Origin: Bacteroidota bacterium
GTDB taxonomy: Bacteria > Bacteroidota > Bacteroidia > Bacteroidales > JAAAOM01
Length of the DNA: 44,775 nt
Direction: 5' to 3'
Assembly (NCBI GenBank): GCA_009908855.1
Contig: JAAAOM010000013.1
Span: 1 to 44,775, forward strand
Part shown: positions 1-7,676 of the stretch, one piece after another
Layout of the letters: each line of letters starts with the position of its first letter
Numbering within the stretch: position 1 is the first letter of the stretch
Made by a program: the position numbers and the translations under genes
Notes under the pieces: generated by a model
What the model saw: only the letters and a program-made list of their open reading frames with translations
Told to the model about the DNA's origin: nothing
The model's database searches: none

Positions 1-416
1 TTTTATCGGGTGCTAACCTTATTCACGATGTAGGATATATTGACCATGGTACCAATGCATCATTAGAAAGCCTTGTGCTGAATGATGAGATGATGGGTAT
101 GGTACGCCAGTTTGGAAAAGGAATTAATACCGATGATGAACACCTGGCACTCGACCTGATTGAAAAACAAGGGCCTGCCGGTGAATACGTTACTACCGAT
201 CATACTTTTGATTATTGGAAAGAATGGTTTTTACCGAATCTACAGGATCGTACTGATTATGAAACCTGGCAAAAAGCAGGGTCAAAAACCATGGATCAGC
301 GTGTGAAAGAGAAAACAGATGAATTACTATCAAGTTATGAAGCAGAAGCGATTGATAAAAACATGAAAAAGGAACTTCATGCTATTATTGATGCCGCTGA
401 TAAAAGACATTCATAA
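1..416 (+). CDS. MttB-family (COG5598) corrinoid methyltransferase, C-terminal part
   Basis: The gene enters from outside the window; the frame is open from base 3 with no start, and TAA ends it at 414-416. The visible ~137 residues begin LSGANLIHDVGY and continue through SLESLVLNDEMMGM, a pattern typical of the C-terminal half of trimethylamine methyltransferase-like proteins, which move a methyl group from a methylated amine to a corrinoid protein in the cytoplasm. The tail (DRTDYETW, RVKEKTDELL) aligns with the tail of the next gene (DRNSYEDW, RVIEKTKDLI), so the two are divergent tandem paralogues, 25 bp apart and probably co-transcribed. Known family substrates include trimethylamine, glycine betaine, proline betaine and carnitine; the fragment cannot tell them apart. 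Whether the missing part has a pyrrolysine codon cannot be seen. Family assignment is firm, substrate unknown. Confidence 0.9.
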   Translation, partial: LSGANLIHDVGYIDHGTNASLESLVLNDEMMGMVRQFGKGINTDDEHLALDLIEKQGPAGEYVTTDHTFDYWKEWFLPNLQDRTDYETWQKAGSKTMDQRVKEKTDELLSSYEAEAIDKNMKKELHAIIDAADKRHS

Positions 417-441
417 TTGTACATGATTAAAATGAATATTA

Positions 442-1917
442 ATGAGTACCAGAACAAATTATACAGTTAATGAATCTCCTTTTTTTTCCTTACTATCCGA
501 TGATCAGATCGAAAGGATTGTAAACGGAATGTACCGCACCCTGCAATATACCGGTGCAAATGTGCATCATGAAGGAGCGCGCGAACTTTTTAAGAAAAAT
601 GGCTGCAAAGTTGATGATATACGTGTTTATTTCCCGCCTGAGGTAATTAAGCAGGCATTGTCCACCGTACCGCCGATAACCGAAGTATTTCCCTGGGACG
701 GGACCCTGGACAAAAGAATTAGGGTAGAGAAAAAACGCAGCTATTTTGGACCGGGACCCACACCTCCCTATTTTATTGATACGGATACATTAGAACGACG
801 GAAATACCTGCGTAAAGATTCATCCATTGTGGCCAGGGTGTGTGATGCATTACCCAATATCGGCTATGTGCAGGGACTTGGATCAATTAGCGATGTAACC
901 AACGGATTGGCTGACGTGTATGAATTTGCAGATATGATCCGTAATACCACAACGCCTATCATGAGTTGGTCGTTTACCCGTGAGGGTTGCAGGGATATTC
1001 ATCGCATAGCAATGGCCATGGCCGGAGGTGAAGAGGCTTTCAGGCACCGTCCAAACTATATTTTTTATGGTGAACCAATATCACCGTTGGTAAGTGATTT
1101 CCATGCCATTGATAAATGCATGTATTGTGCTGAAAACCGTATACCGCAGGTATATAGTCCTTGTGCTATTGGCGGTGGCACAGTGCCTGCTACGCATGCC
1201 GGACAACTTGTAGTTGCATTATCCGAATCAATGGTTGGGGTTATTGCTTCGCAGCTTCTCAATCCGGGAACGTGCGTGATTATCGGCGGGGTGCAGTCCA
1301 TTCTTGATATGCGCCATTCCATTTATGCTTATGGCGCACCGGAATTAGGTCTGCTCAGTGCAGCATTAACCGAAGTAGTGCATTCTTTGGGTCTTCCTAT
1401 GTATTCTACCGCCGGATGTACCGATTCAAAAACAATGGATATGCAGTCGGCTTTTGAAGCGGCATTCTCTATCAATGCTGCCATGATGAGTGGTGCAAAC
1501 TTTGTGCATGATAACGGTTATACCGAGTCGGGTAAAACAGGTGATGTTTTCCAGACCGTACTTGATGATGAGCTTATTAGTATGGCACGGGTCATTGAAA
1601 GAGGCATAGAAGTGAATGAAGAAACAATGGCTGTAAATGAGATCAATAATGTTGGTCCGGGTGGCCATTATCTCTATGAAGAACATACCATGAAATGGTT
1701 CCGTTCACACTGGCAACCCACGCTTATGGACCGAAACAGTTATGAAGACTGGGAATCGCAGGGAAGAAAAACACTCAAAGACCGGGTTATTGAGAAAACC
1801 AAGGATTTAATTGAAAACCATGAAGGCCCCATTTCTAAAGTGAATCCTGCTGCAAACGAGGAGATCGAAAAAATCCTTGAAGAAGCCGAAGTGCGCATCA
1901 AAAAGTCAAATGGTTAA
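442..1917 (+). CDS. MttB-family methylamine/betaine:corrinoid methyltransferase, non-pyrrolysine type
   Basis: A complete 491-residue member of the MttB superfamily, predicted to transfer a methyl group from a quaternary or tertiary amine to a corrinoid protein. The body carries the family's glycine-rich barrel segments, such as VYSPCAIGGGTVPATHAGQL, STAGCTDSKTMDMQSAFEAA and MSGANFVHDNGYTESG. The frame has no internal TAG, so it is not a pyrrolysine-containing trimethylamine methyltransferase. It belongs with the larger non-Pyl group, whose characterised members act on glycine betaine (MtgB), proline betaine or carnitine. The start at ATG 442 gives the usual family length; only a weak purine stretch precedes it. 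A strong hairpin terminator follows at 2002-2046. No corrinoid-binding protein, its obligatory partner, lies in the window; it may be just upstream. The MtgA-like gene at 4863 is the likely next step. Nearby betaine-making genes make betaine or dimethylglycine plausible ligands, but this is inference. Confidence 0.9.
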   Translation: MSTRTNYTVNESPFFSLLSDDQIERIVNGMYRTLQYTGANVHHEGARELFKKNGCKVDDIRVYFPPEVIKQALSTVPPITEVFPWDGTLDKRIRVEKKRSYFGPGPTPPYFIDTDTLERRKYLRKDSSIVARVCDALPNIGYVQGLGSISDVTNGLADVYEFADMIRNTTTPIMSWSFTREGCRDIHRIAMAMAGGEEAFRHRPNYIFYGEPISPLVSDFHAIDKCMYCAENRIPQVYSPCAIGGGTVPATHAGQLVVALSESMVGVIASQLLNPGTCVIIGGVQSILDMRHSIYAYGAPELGLLSAALTEVVHSLGLPMYSTAGCTDSKTMDMQSAFEAAFSINAAMMSGANFVHDNGYTESGKTGDVFQTVLDDELISMARVIERGIEVNEETMAVNEINNVGPGGHYLYEEHTMKWFRSHWQPTLMDRNSYEDWESQGRKTLKDRVIEKTKDLIENHEGPISKVNPAANEEIEKILEEAEVRIKKSNG

Positions 1918-2001
1918 TACAGCGCCTGCCGCTTTAATAAAGATCTGCCATAGCTGTTTTAATTTAATGTAGCAGGTTGATTGTGTCAGAATGGCATTTA
2001 A

Positions 2002-2046
2002 ACCCTGACCGGTTCAAACAACCGGAGTTTCGGTCAGGGTGTTTTT
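2002..2046 (+). terminator. Rho-independent terminator with nested hairpin
   Basis: ACCCTGACCG (2002-2011) pairs perfectly with CGGTCAGGGT (2031-2040), and GTTTTTCTG follows. CCGGTT and AACCGG form a second, overlapping stem inside the loop. It lies 85 bp after the second MttB gene and 82 bp before the HyuA-like gene, so the two MttB genes may form a transcription unit partly separated from the genes that follow. Read-through is possible, because no good promoter was seen in 2047-2127. Confidence 0.8.
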
Positions 2047-2127
2047 CTGTTTCCTGGTATTTAGATGCCCCGGAAAGATGAACCGGAGCGGCAATAATTG
2101 GTATTACACAGTATAAATCAGGTAAGT

Positions 2128-4158
2128 ATGAACAGATATGTGATAGGAATTGATACGGGCGGAACATTTACAGATGGCGTTTTATTACACTATAAAACCC
2201 GCAAAGTAATTAAAACCGCCAAGACGCTAACCACAAAAAATGATTTAAAACTTGGTGTAATACGTGCGTTGCAAATGCTGGAAATCACCGATGATTATGA
2301 TATACGTTTGGTTGGTATCTCGAGTACATTGGCTACAAATTCGATAGCCGAAGGCAAAGCACGCAAAGTTGGCCTGCTTTTAATAGGTTATGATAAAGAT
2401 TTGGTTGACGAATACGGATTATTGGAAAAAGTATCGGCTGAAAACGTTGAATTTTTTGAAGGTGGACATAATGCACAAGGTATTGAAAAAGTTGAGTTGG
2501 ATGAATTGGCCATTCGCCAATGGGTCCATGAAAAGCAACAGGATGTAGACGCTTTTGCTATTTCCAGCTATTTCAGTCCGTTAAACCCTGATCATGAAAA
2601 CAGAACATTTAAAATCATTCAGGAAGAAAGTACACTACCGGTGGTAATGGCCCATCAATTAACCACAAAGATCGGTTCGATTAAAAGGGCCGCCACAGTT
2701 TCTTTAAATGCATCGCTGGTGGCTGTGATGCAGGAATTTATTGAAGCGGTTAACCACTCACTCAGCGATATGGGTATTAAAGCACCCTTAATGATTGTAC
2801 GGGGTGATGGTACATTAATGCCATGCAGTGAAGCCGTTCAAAAACCGGTTGAAACGGTGTTGTCAGGACCGGCAGCAAGTGCTATTGGCGGGCTATTCCT
2901 TTCGCATCAGAATAATTCACTGGTAATTGATGTGGGAAGTACAACTACCGATATGGCCTTAGTTCAAAACGGGAGAGTGGTGGTAAGTGAACAGGGGGCC
3001 AGGGTTGGTAATACTCATACGGCCGTTGAAGCCGGACGAATACGAACGGTATCAATTGGTTGCGATAGCCGGATATGGTTGGACCCATACAATAAAATTA
3101 AAATCGGGCCTGAAAAAGTAACGCCCCTTGCTCAGTTAGCTATGCGATATAATAAAGTGGCTAAAGAATTTAACCGATTGGCAACCAATGAGCGTCAGGG
3201 AAAATATTTCAACGACCTTGAATATTGGGGATTATATAACCAGATGGAGGATGAGGTATACCAAAACCTGTCAGCGGTGCAAAAAAAAGTAATTGATTAC
3301 ATTACTGATCATCCCAGAAATTTAACCGCCATTATCAAAAAAGCAGGGGTGTATCACAAAGCACATCTAAACATGGATGATTTGATCACTCAGGGATATA
3401 TCGAATGTAGTTCACTTACTCCTTCCGATCTTTTCCATGCCGAAGGTTCCATTAATATCTGGGATGCCGATACAGCTCATAAAGCATTGAATATAGCCTG
3501 CGCCATTTCCGGGATTACCCGTAAAAAGTTTATTGAAAATACGGTCGATTCCATTGTAGCCTTGTTGGTCGAGGAAATTGTTATATATCTGGCCTGCCAG
3601 GATTCACGCACCAATGATATGCCGGTTCGTATAGACGGGGAATGGGGGCGATGGATGCTGAAAGAAATTTTATTTGAGAAAAACAGTTTTCTGGGAATAA
3701 ACCTTGATAGCAAAGTAACCATAATTGGTACCGGAGCACCCGCCGAATTGTTTTTGAAAAGAGCTGCCGCGCATGTTGATGCCCGCTTTGTATTGCCTGA
3801 AAATTATCAGGTAGCAAATGCTGTAGGGGCAGTCTCCGGGTCTATTGTTGAGGTGTGCGAAGCCATTGTGTTTACCCGGCAACAAGGAGAGAAATATACC
3901 CATATAGTGCGGATTAAGGAAGAACAGGAACATTTTGAGGAATTTCAGGATGCATGCGAATATGCCGAGCAACAATCAAAAGAAATTGCCAGGGAACAAG
4001 TTATTGAAGCAGGTGCCAGCGATCCCTTTGTTGAAGTAATTGAAAAAACCGAGGGGTCATTACATCGATTTACGGCACGTGCTGTGGGTAACCCCAAATT
4101 ATCTGCGTATCGTAAAGCAAAAGCTCATTTGGATAAGGAGGTAAACATCAATGGATAA
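2128..4158 (+). CDS. HyuA-like (hydantoinase/oxoprolinase A) ASKHA ATPase in a corrinoid methyltransferase cluster
   Basis: A 676-residue protein of the hydantoinase A/oxoprolinase family. The actin-like ATPase phosphate loops are visible: DTGGTFTD at residues 9-16 and DVGSTTTD at 268-275, with VLSGPAAS at 244-251. Classic members hydrolyse cyclic amides with ATP and usually pair with a HyuB subunit; no HyuB is present here. ATG 2128 is chosen over TTG 2098 because the first ATPase strand (YVIGIDTGG) follows it directly and AGG lies just upstream. The central part (residues ~380-500) does not resemble the hydantoinase core and contains a possible winged-helix-like stretch. The gene overlaps the DUF1638 gene by 8 bp. 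Corrinoid proteins need ATP-dependent reductive reactivation (RamA or RACE), and RACE is also an ASKHA ATPase; neither is visible, so a reactivation role is a reasonable guess. Family is firm, function unproven. Confidence 0.85.
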   Translation: MNRYVIGIDTGGTFTDGVLLHYKTRKVIKTAKTLTTKNDLKLGVIRALQMLEITDDYDIRLVGISSTLATNSIAEGKARKVGLLLIGYDKDLVDEYGLLEKVSAENVEFFEGGHNAQGIEKVELDELAIRQWVHEKQQDVDAFAISSYFSPLNPDHENRTFKIIQEESTLPVVMAHQLTTKIGSIKRAATVSLNASLVAVMQEFIEAVNHSLSDMGIKAPLMIVRGDGTLMPCSEAVQKPVETVLSGPAASAIGGLFLSHQNNSLVIDVGSTTTDMALVQNGRVVVSEQGARVGNTHTAVEAGRIRTVSIGCDSRIWLDPYNKIKIGPEKVTPLAQLAMRYNKVAKEFNRLATNERQGKYFNDLEYWGLYNQMEDEVYQNLSAVQKKVIDYITDHPRNLTAIIKKAGVYHKAHLNMDDLITQGYIECSSLTPSDLFHAEGSINIWDADTAHKALNIACAISGITRKKFIENTVDSIVALLVEEIVIYLACQDSRTNDMPVRIDGEWGRWMLKEILFEKNSFLGINLDSKVTIIGTGAPAELFLKRAAAHVDARFVLPENYQVANAVGAVSGSIVEVCEAIVFTRQQGEKYTHIVRIKEEQEHFEEFQDACEYAEQQSKEIAREQVIEAGASDPFVEVIEKTEGSLHRFTARAVGNPKLSAYRKAKAHLDKEVNING

Positions 4159-4840
4159 ACCTGAAAAGATTAAAATAATAATTGCATGTGGCAGCATAAA
4201 GCCGGAAATTAACAGGTTAAATGCAGATATTGGAAATAAAACGGAGGTCATTTTCTTCGATCAGGGGCTTCATCGTATACCCCATAAAATGCCCGATATT
4301 CTGCAGGAGACTATTGATGAAATAGCTGATCGTGCAGAGGTTGAAACCATTGTGCTGGGATACGGTTTGTGTTCAAACGGAGTGGTTGGACTGAAAGCAC
4401 CCCGTCAGGGACTGATTATTCCCAGGGCGCATGATTGTATTGCCTTTTTTTTGGGCTCAAGGCAGGCATATCACCGCAATTTCAAGGAATTTCCGGGAAC
4501 CTATTATTTATCCAAAAGCTGGATTGATAATCAAAAGGACCCGATAGGCTTAATGAAAAACGAATATACCGAAAGAGTGGGGCCCGAGGATGCTGAATGG
4601 GCCATGAAGGAAGAAATTAAACACTATAGCCAAATCGCATTCATAAATACCATACCCGAAGAAGCTAATAAATACAGGAAAGTAGCTCAGATGAATGCCG
4701 ATTATTTTCAAAAAAAATACAAGGAATATAAAGGCGAACCCACATATATCCTGAAAATTCTAAATGGGCCGTATGACGATGATTTCGTACATATACCTCC
4801 TGGAGAATTGGTAAAACAAAAATATTTTATAAACCATTAA
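4151..4840 (+). CDS. DUF1638 family protein
   Basis: A 229-residue soluble protein without signal peptide or membrane segments. The opening IIACGSIKPEI, the segment IVLGYGLCSNGVVGL (about residues 72-86) and IIPRAHDCIAFFLGS are characteristic of DUF1638. As far as I recall, this family recurs beside MttB-type methyltransferases, corrinoid proteins and HyuA-like ATPases, and its biochemistry is unsettled. Conserved cysteines (in ACGS, GLCSNG, HDCIAF) could bind a metal or corrinoid, but this is speculation. The start overlaps the end of the HyuA-like gene by 8 bp, arguing for translational coupling and a joint function; the MtgA-like gene follows after 22 bp. Family call is confident; no molecular function can be given. 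Confidence 0.85.
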   Translation: MDKPEKIKIIIACGSIKPEINRLNADIGNKTEVIFFDQGLHRIPHKMPDILQETIDEIADRAEVETIVLGYGLCSNGVVGLKAPRQGLIIPRAHDCIAFFLGSRQAYHRNFKEFPGTYYLSKSWIDNQKDPIGLMKNEYTERVGPEDAEWAMKEEIKHYSQIAFINTIPEEANKYRKVAQMNADYFQKKYKEYKGEPTYILKILNGPYDDDFVHIPPGELVKQKYFINH

Positions 4841-4862
4841 AAGCATAAAAAATTAATTTACT

Positions 4863-5663
4863 ATGAACATAGTTGGTGAACTTATTAATGCAAGTCGAAA
4901 AAAAATTCGTGACGATATTAAAGACAAAAATTACGATGTGATCGCCCGGGTGGCGAAAGATCAGTTTGAAAACGGTGCCGATTTCATAGATGTAAACGCA
5001 GGCATTTTTGTAGGCCATGAAGCCGATTATATGAAATGGCTCATACAAACCGTTCAGGAAAATGTGGATGCACCCTGTTGCATTGATACACCCGACCCGC
5101 AGGTGCTTGAGGAAGCCATTAAGGTTCACAAAGGCACACCTATGCTTAATTCAATTTCCCTGGAAAAAGATCGTTACGATAAAATGATACCAATCCTGAA
5201 AGGAACTGATATGAAAGTGATTGCGTTGTGTATGTCAGATACCGGAATGCCCTATACACGTGAAGACAGAATGAAAATTGCCGATCAGTTAATTAATAAT
5301 TTGGTGCAAAATAACGTAAAACTCGAAAACATTTATGTTGATCCGCTTGTTCAACCAATCGGTTCAGGAGATAACCTCGGAATGGAATTCCTGAATACGG
5401 TGGAAGAAATTCATGGTAAATATGAAGGAATTCATACAGTATGCGGGTTATCTAATATTTCTTTCGGAATACCAAGCCGTAAATTTATGAACCAGAGTTT
5501 TATGATAATGGCAATTACCAAAGGATTAGATTCAGCTATCATGAACCCGATGGACCAACAAATGATGGCCAATATTATTGCAGCAGAAACACTGGCAGGT
5601 AAAGACCCATTTTGCGAAAAATACATGAATGCCTACAGAGAGGGCATGTTTGAATTTAAATAA
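4863..5663 (+). CDS. mtgA: Methyltetrahydrofolate:corrinoid methyltransferase, MtgA-like
   Basis: A 266-residue TIM-barrel enzyme of the pterin-binding family (MtgA, MtvA, AcsE and the folate domain of MetH). It should move a methyl group between a methylated corrinoid protein and tetrahydrofolate. Visible pterin-site motifs are DVNAG at residues 43-47, CIDTPDPQ near 73-80, DPLVQPIG, and GLSNISFG, whose asparagine normally contacts the pterin. Length is normal for the stand-alone enzyme. There is no MetH-like homocysteine or B12 domain. With the MttB-type proteins it would form amine, then corrinoid, then methyl-THF, feeding C1 metabolism. It lies 22 bp after the DUF1638 gene and 16 bp before a methyltransferase paralogue. 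The symbol reflects closest resemblance; other members such as MtvA cannot be excluded. Confidence 0.88.
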   Translation: MNIVGELINASRKKIRDDIKDKNYDVIARVAKDQFENGADFIDVNAGIFVGHEADYMKWLIQTVQENVDAPCCIDTPDPQVLEEAIKVHKGTPMLNSISLEKDRYDKMIPILKGTDMKVIALCMSDTGMPYTREDRMKIADQLINNLVQNNVKLENIYVDPLVQPIGSGDNLGMEFLNTVEEIHGKYEGIHTVCGLSNISFGIPSRKFMNQSFMIMAITKGLDSAIMNPMDQQMMANIIAAETLAGKDPFCEKYMNAYREGMFEFK

Positions 5664-5679
5664 ACTAAACATACATTTT

Positions 5680-6522
5680 ATGAGTACAGATAATCAATAT
5701 TCAGACGTTGTAAAAACAGCCCGCGAATATTACAATAGCTCAGATGCCGATAATTTTTATACACGTATCTGGGGAGGAGAAGATTTACATTTAGGAATTT
5801 ATAATTCCCCGGATGATGATATATATGTTGCCAGTCGTCGTACAATAGACCGCATGGCTTCTTATGCCAAAAAAATTGATGCCTCAACGCGTATTATTGA
5901 CCTGGGAGGAGGTTTTGCCGGTTCAGCAAGGCATTTGGCCAAAAAATACGGGTGCCATGTAATCGTATTAAATCTGAGTGAAGCAGAGAATGAACGTGGC
6001 CGAAAAATGAATACCGAACAAGGTCTTGCAGATTTAATTGATGTTATTGACGGCAGTTTTGAAAGTATTCCCTTTGAAGAGGATACATTTGATATAATTT
6101 GGTCTGAAGATGCTATATTGCATAGCGGCGACCGGCGAAAAGTACTGGAAGAAGCAGTTCGGGTTTTAAAACCCGGCGGAGAGATTATATTTACCGATCC
6201 GATGCAAACAGATACATGCGACGAAAGTGTACTGCAGCCTGTATATGATCGTATTAATCTGTCATCATTGGGATCACCGGCTTTTTATAAGGAGAATTTA
6301 AAGGCATTAGGACTCCGGGAAATCGCATTTGAAGAAATGCCTGAGCAACTTGTGAATCACTATTCGAAAGTGTTGGATGAAACAGAAAAAAATATGCATA
6401 AGATCGAAGGATATGTATCTGATCGATATGTTGAAAACATGAAAAAAGGGCTGAAGCATTGGATAAAAGGAGGAAAAGAGGGTAATCTTACCTGGGGGAT
6501 TTTTGTTTTCAGGAATGAATAA
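5680..6522 (+). CDS. Sarcosine/dimethylglycine N-methyltransferase paralogue (SDMT 1)
   Basis: A 280-residue class I SAM-dependent methyltransferase close to the SDMT enzyme that makes betaine from sarcosine and dimethylglycine. Visible: WGGEDLHLG (31-39), SAM motif I IIDLGGGFAG (72-81), LNLSEAENE after motif II, and FTDPMQ. ATG 5680 is used because it begins the segment alignable with the second copy at 8496; an upstream in-frame ATG at 5629 would overlap mtgA by 35 bp. By eye about half the residues match the 8496 copy. Its placement 16 bp behind mtgA ties it to the corrinoid cluster, not to the SAM-cycle genes. It may be a second dimethylglycine methyltransferase under different control or act on another amine. 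Downstream, an imperfect hairpin near 6535-6560 is a weak terminator at best. Confidence 0.85.
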   Translation: MSTDNQYSDVVKTAREYYNSSDADNFYTRIWGGEDLHLGIYNSPDDDIYVASRRTIDRMASYAKKIDASTRIIDLGGGFAGSARHLAKKYGCHVIVLNLSEAENERGRKMNTEQGLADLIDVIDGSFESIPFEEDTFDIIWSEDAILHSGDRRKVLEEAVRVLKPGGEIIFTDPMQTDTCDESVLQPVYDRINLSSLGSPAFYKENLKALGLREIAFEEMPEQLVNHYSKVLDETEKNMHKIEGYVSDRYVENMKKGLKHWIKGGKEGNLTWGIFVFRNE

Positions 6523-6676
6523 TGCCAGGCCTGAAAAAAGATGGTCAGCACCCTGATCTTTAATAATATTAAACTTTTTTTTGCTAAATGACCTAAGACA
6601 CAAAGGTATAATAGATATACATTAATATTGTTTAGCCAATAATTTGGCAATATGAATAAATAAACCAGTCAATAAA

Positions 6677-6708
6677 TTGGTGGTCACAGATAGTTCTGTT
6701 ATATTTGC
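6677..6708 (+). promoter_or_regulatory. Bacteroidota-type promoter of the riboswitch transcript
   Basis: TTG at 6677-6679, a 20-bp gap, then TATATTTGC at 6700-6708, a full match to the Bacteroidota -7 consensus TAnnTTTG(C) with the usual spacing from the -33 TTG. Transcription would start near 6715, right at the 5' edge of the cobalamin aptamer. Confidence 0.75.
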
Positions 6709-6712
6709 AATC

Positions 6713-6987
6713 GTTTGGTGGTTATTTTCTTAAACAGGAAATACCTTAATAAGGGAATCCGGTGATTTCATGCCTCGGGCATGAGAAAGTCCGGAGCTGT
6801 TCCCGCAGCTGTAAGCCCGTAACAGGCTTATTGAAGTACCCCTGCCACTGTTATCCTCCGTAGCCTCAGCGAAAGAGGATGTCCTGAACCAACAAATGTA
6901 AGGAAGCACATAACTTCTTTCATGAGGGTTGTAAAGGACAAAGACGGGAAGGCCTCAATAAGCCGGGCAAGCCAGAAGACCTGCCAG
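6713..6987 (+). promoter_or_regulatory. Cobalamin (B12) riboswitch
   Basis: The conserved aptamer blocks occur in order: AAGGGAATCCGGTG (6751-6764), CCCGCAGCTGTAA (the B12 box, 6802-6814), GCCACTG (6844-6850), GGGAAGGC (6946-6953) and AAGCCAGAAGACCTGCC (6969-6985). GCCTCGGGC (6772-6780) forms a small hairpin between the first two. Cobalamin binding normally lowers expression of the gene downstream. Here the next gene (GSMT) starts 690 bp away, and no B12 transport or synthesis gene is in sight. Aptamer identity is near certain; its target is not. Confidence 0.94.
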
Positions 6988-7032
6988 AAACTTTTTTAGT
7001 CCGATTCGCGGGAAAAGACTCGGAAAGTACAT

Positions 7033-7065
7033 AAAAAATATCGTAAGGTTTCGTGATGTTTTTTT
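7033..7065 (+). terminator. Possible terminator in the riboswitch expression platform
   Basis: AAAAAATATCG (7033-7043) can pair with CGTGATGTTTTTT (7052-7064) with one wobble and one bulge, leaving an 8-nt loop and a T-run to 7065. It lies about 45 nt beyond the aptamer, where a transcription-controlling platform would be expected. The stem is AU-rich and weak. Confidence 0.4.
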
Positions 7066-7187
7066 CATGTAATTACCTGTGAATATGGTAAAATGCATGT
7101 TGTATTAATTCATTGACCAAACATTATGGTATCTAAAAGAGCATTATATGCCTAAATCAGTTTCCTAAATCAATACTCAATAAATGG

Positions 7188-7247
7188 AATCCGCATGTTC
7201 ACATGGTAATATTTATTGTCTCCGTGAGACATGTCGGATTTCTTTTT
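7188..7247 (+). terminator. Terminator-like compound hairpin
   Basis: AATCCGCATGT (7188-7198) pairs with ACATGTCGGATT (7229-7240) with a single bulge, and TCTTTTT follows (7241-7247). An alternative hairpin GTCTC/GAGAC (7218-7230) overlaps the right arm, so two structures exclude each other. It could end a ~530-nt non-coding transcript that starts at the riboswitch promoter. Confidence 0.55.
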
Positions 7248-7676
7248 AAGCAGGCTTAACGATTAATTCATACAACATACTTCAACATAATTGATATAAA
7301 GATGTTTTATTCATGATTTATGAATTACACGATAAAAATTAAATGGTACAACGAATTTAATTATTGAATCTTATTTAAAACAATGTAAAAAAAAACGCAA
7401 TAATAAATATTAAAATCCCTTGCCATAAGCGGAATTTGCGAATAATGTAATGAACTTATGTTCATAATAAGCCTGTAATTATATGTATTTTGTTTTTAAG
7501 AACATGTGATTTGTTACATGAAATGCACCATAGAGCATGTTATAATTTAAGAACAAATAAGAAACAGGGAATCTCGCTTTTTTATAACAGATACATTATA
7601 AAACTTTGCAGCGCCTGAAATGGTGCTCAACAAAATAGAAGAATTACGAAATTAATAATTGAAAAACTTATAGATT

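Larger units (their letters stand above)
6523..7676. other. 1.15-kb gene-free region holding a B12 riboswitch and hairpins
   Basis: No plausible coding sequence was found here on either strand. On the + strand after the riboswitch, reading every ATG gave only peptides of up to about 15 codons. The identifiable parts are a promoter (6677-6708), the cobalamin aptamer (6713-6987), an AU-rich hairpin plus T-run (7033-7065) and a longer hairpin plus T-run (7188-7247). From 7250 to 7676 the DNA is very AT-rich. AACTTTGC at 7602-7609 is a weak match to the -7 element and might start GSMT transcription. What the rest does is unclear. Confidence 0.7.

Noticed and set aside
442..1917. Pyrrolysine-type trimethylamine methyltransferase
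   Set aside because: The gene has no in-frame TAG, and no pyl genes are in the window. It belongs to the non-Pyl group.
3670..3975. Antisense open frame inside the HyuA-like gene, and similar long antisense frames in ahcY (9444-9836) and the hybrid kinase (13870-14265)
   Set aside because: Their translations are low-complexity or Cys/His/Ser-rich without motifs and lie wholly within well-supported genes; they are shadows of the coding strand.
6990..7676. Small coding genes after the riboswitch
   Set aside because: All ATG-led + strand frames that I read stop within about 15 codons and share no recognisable feature.
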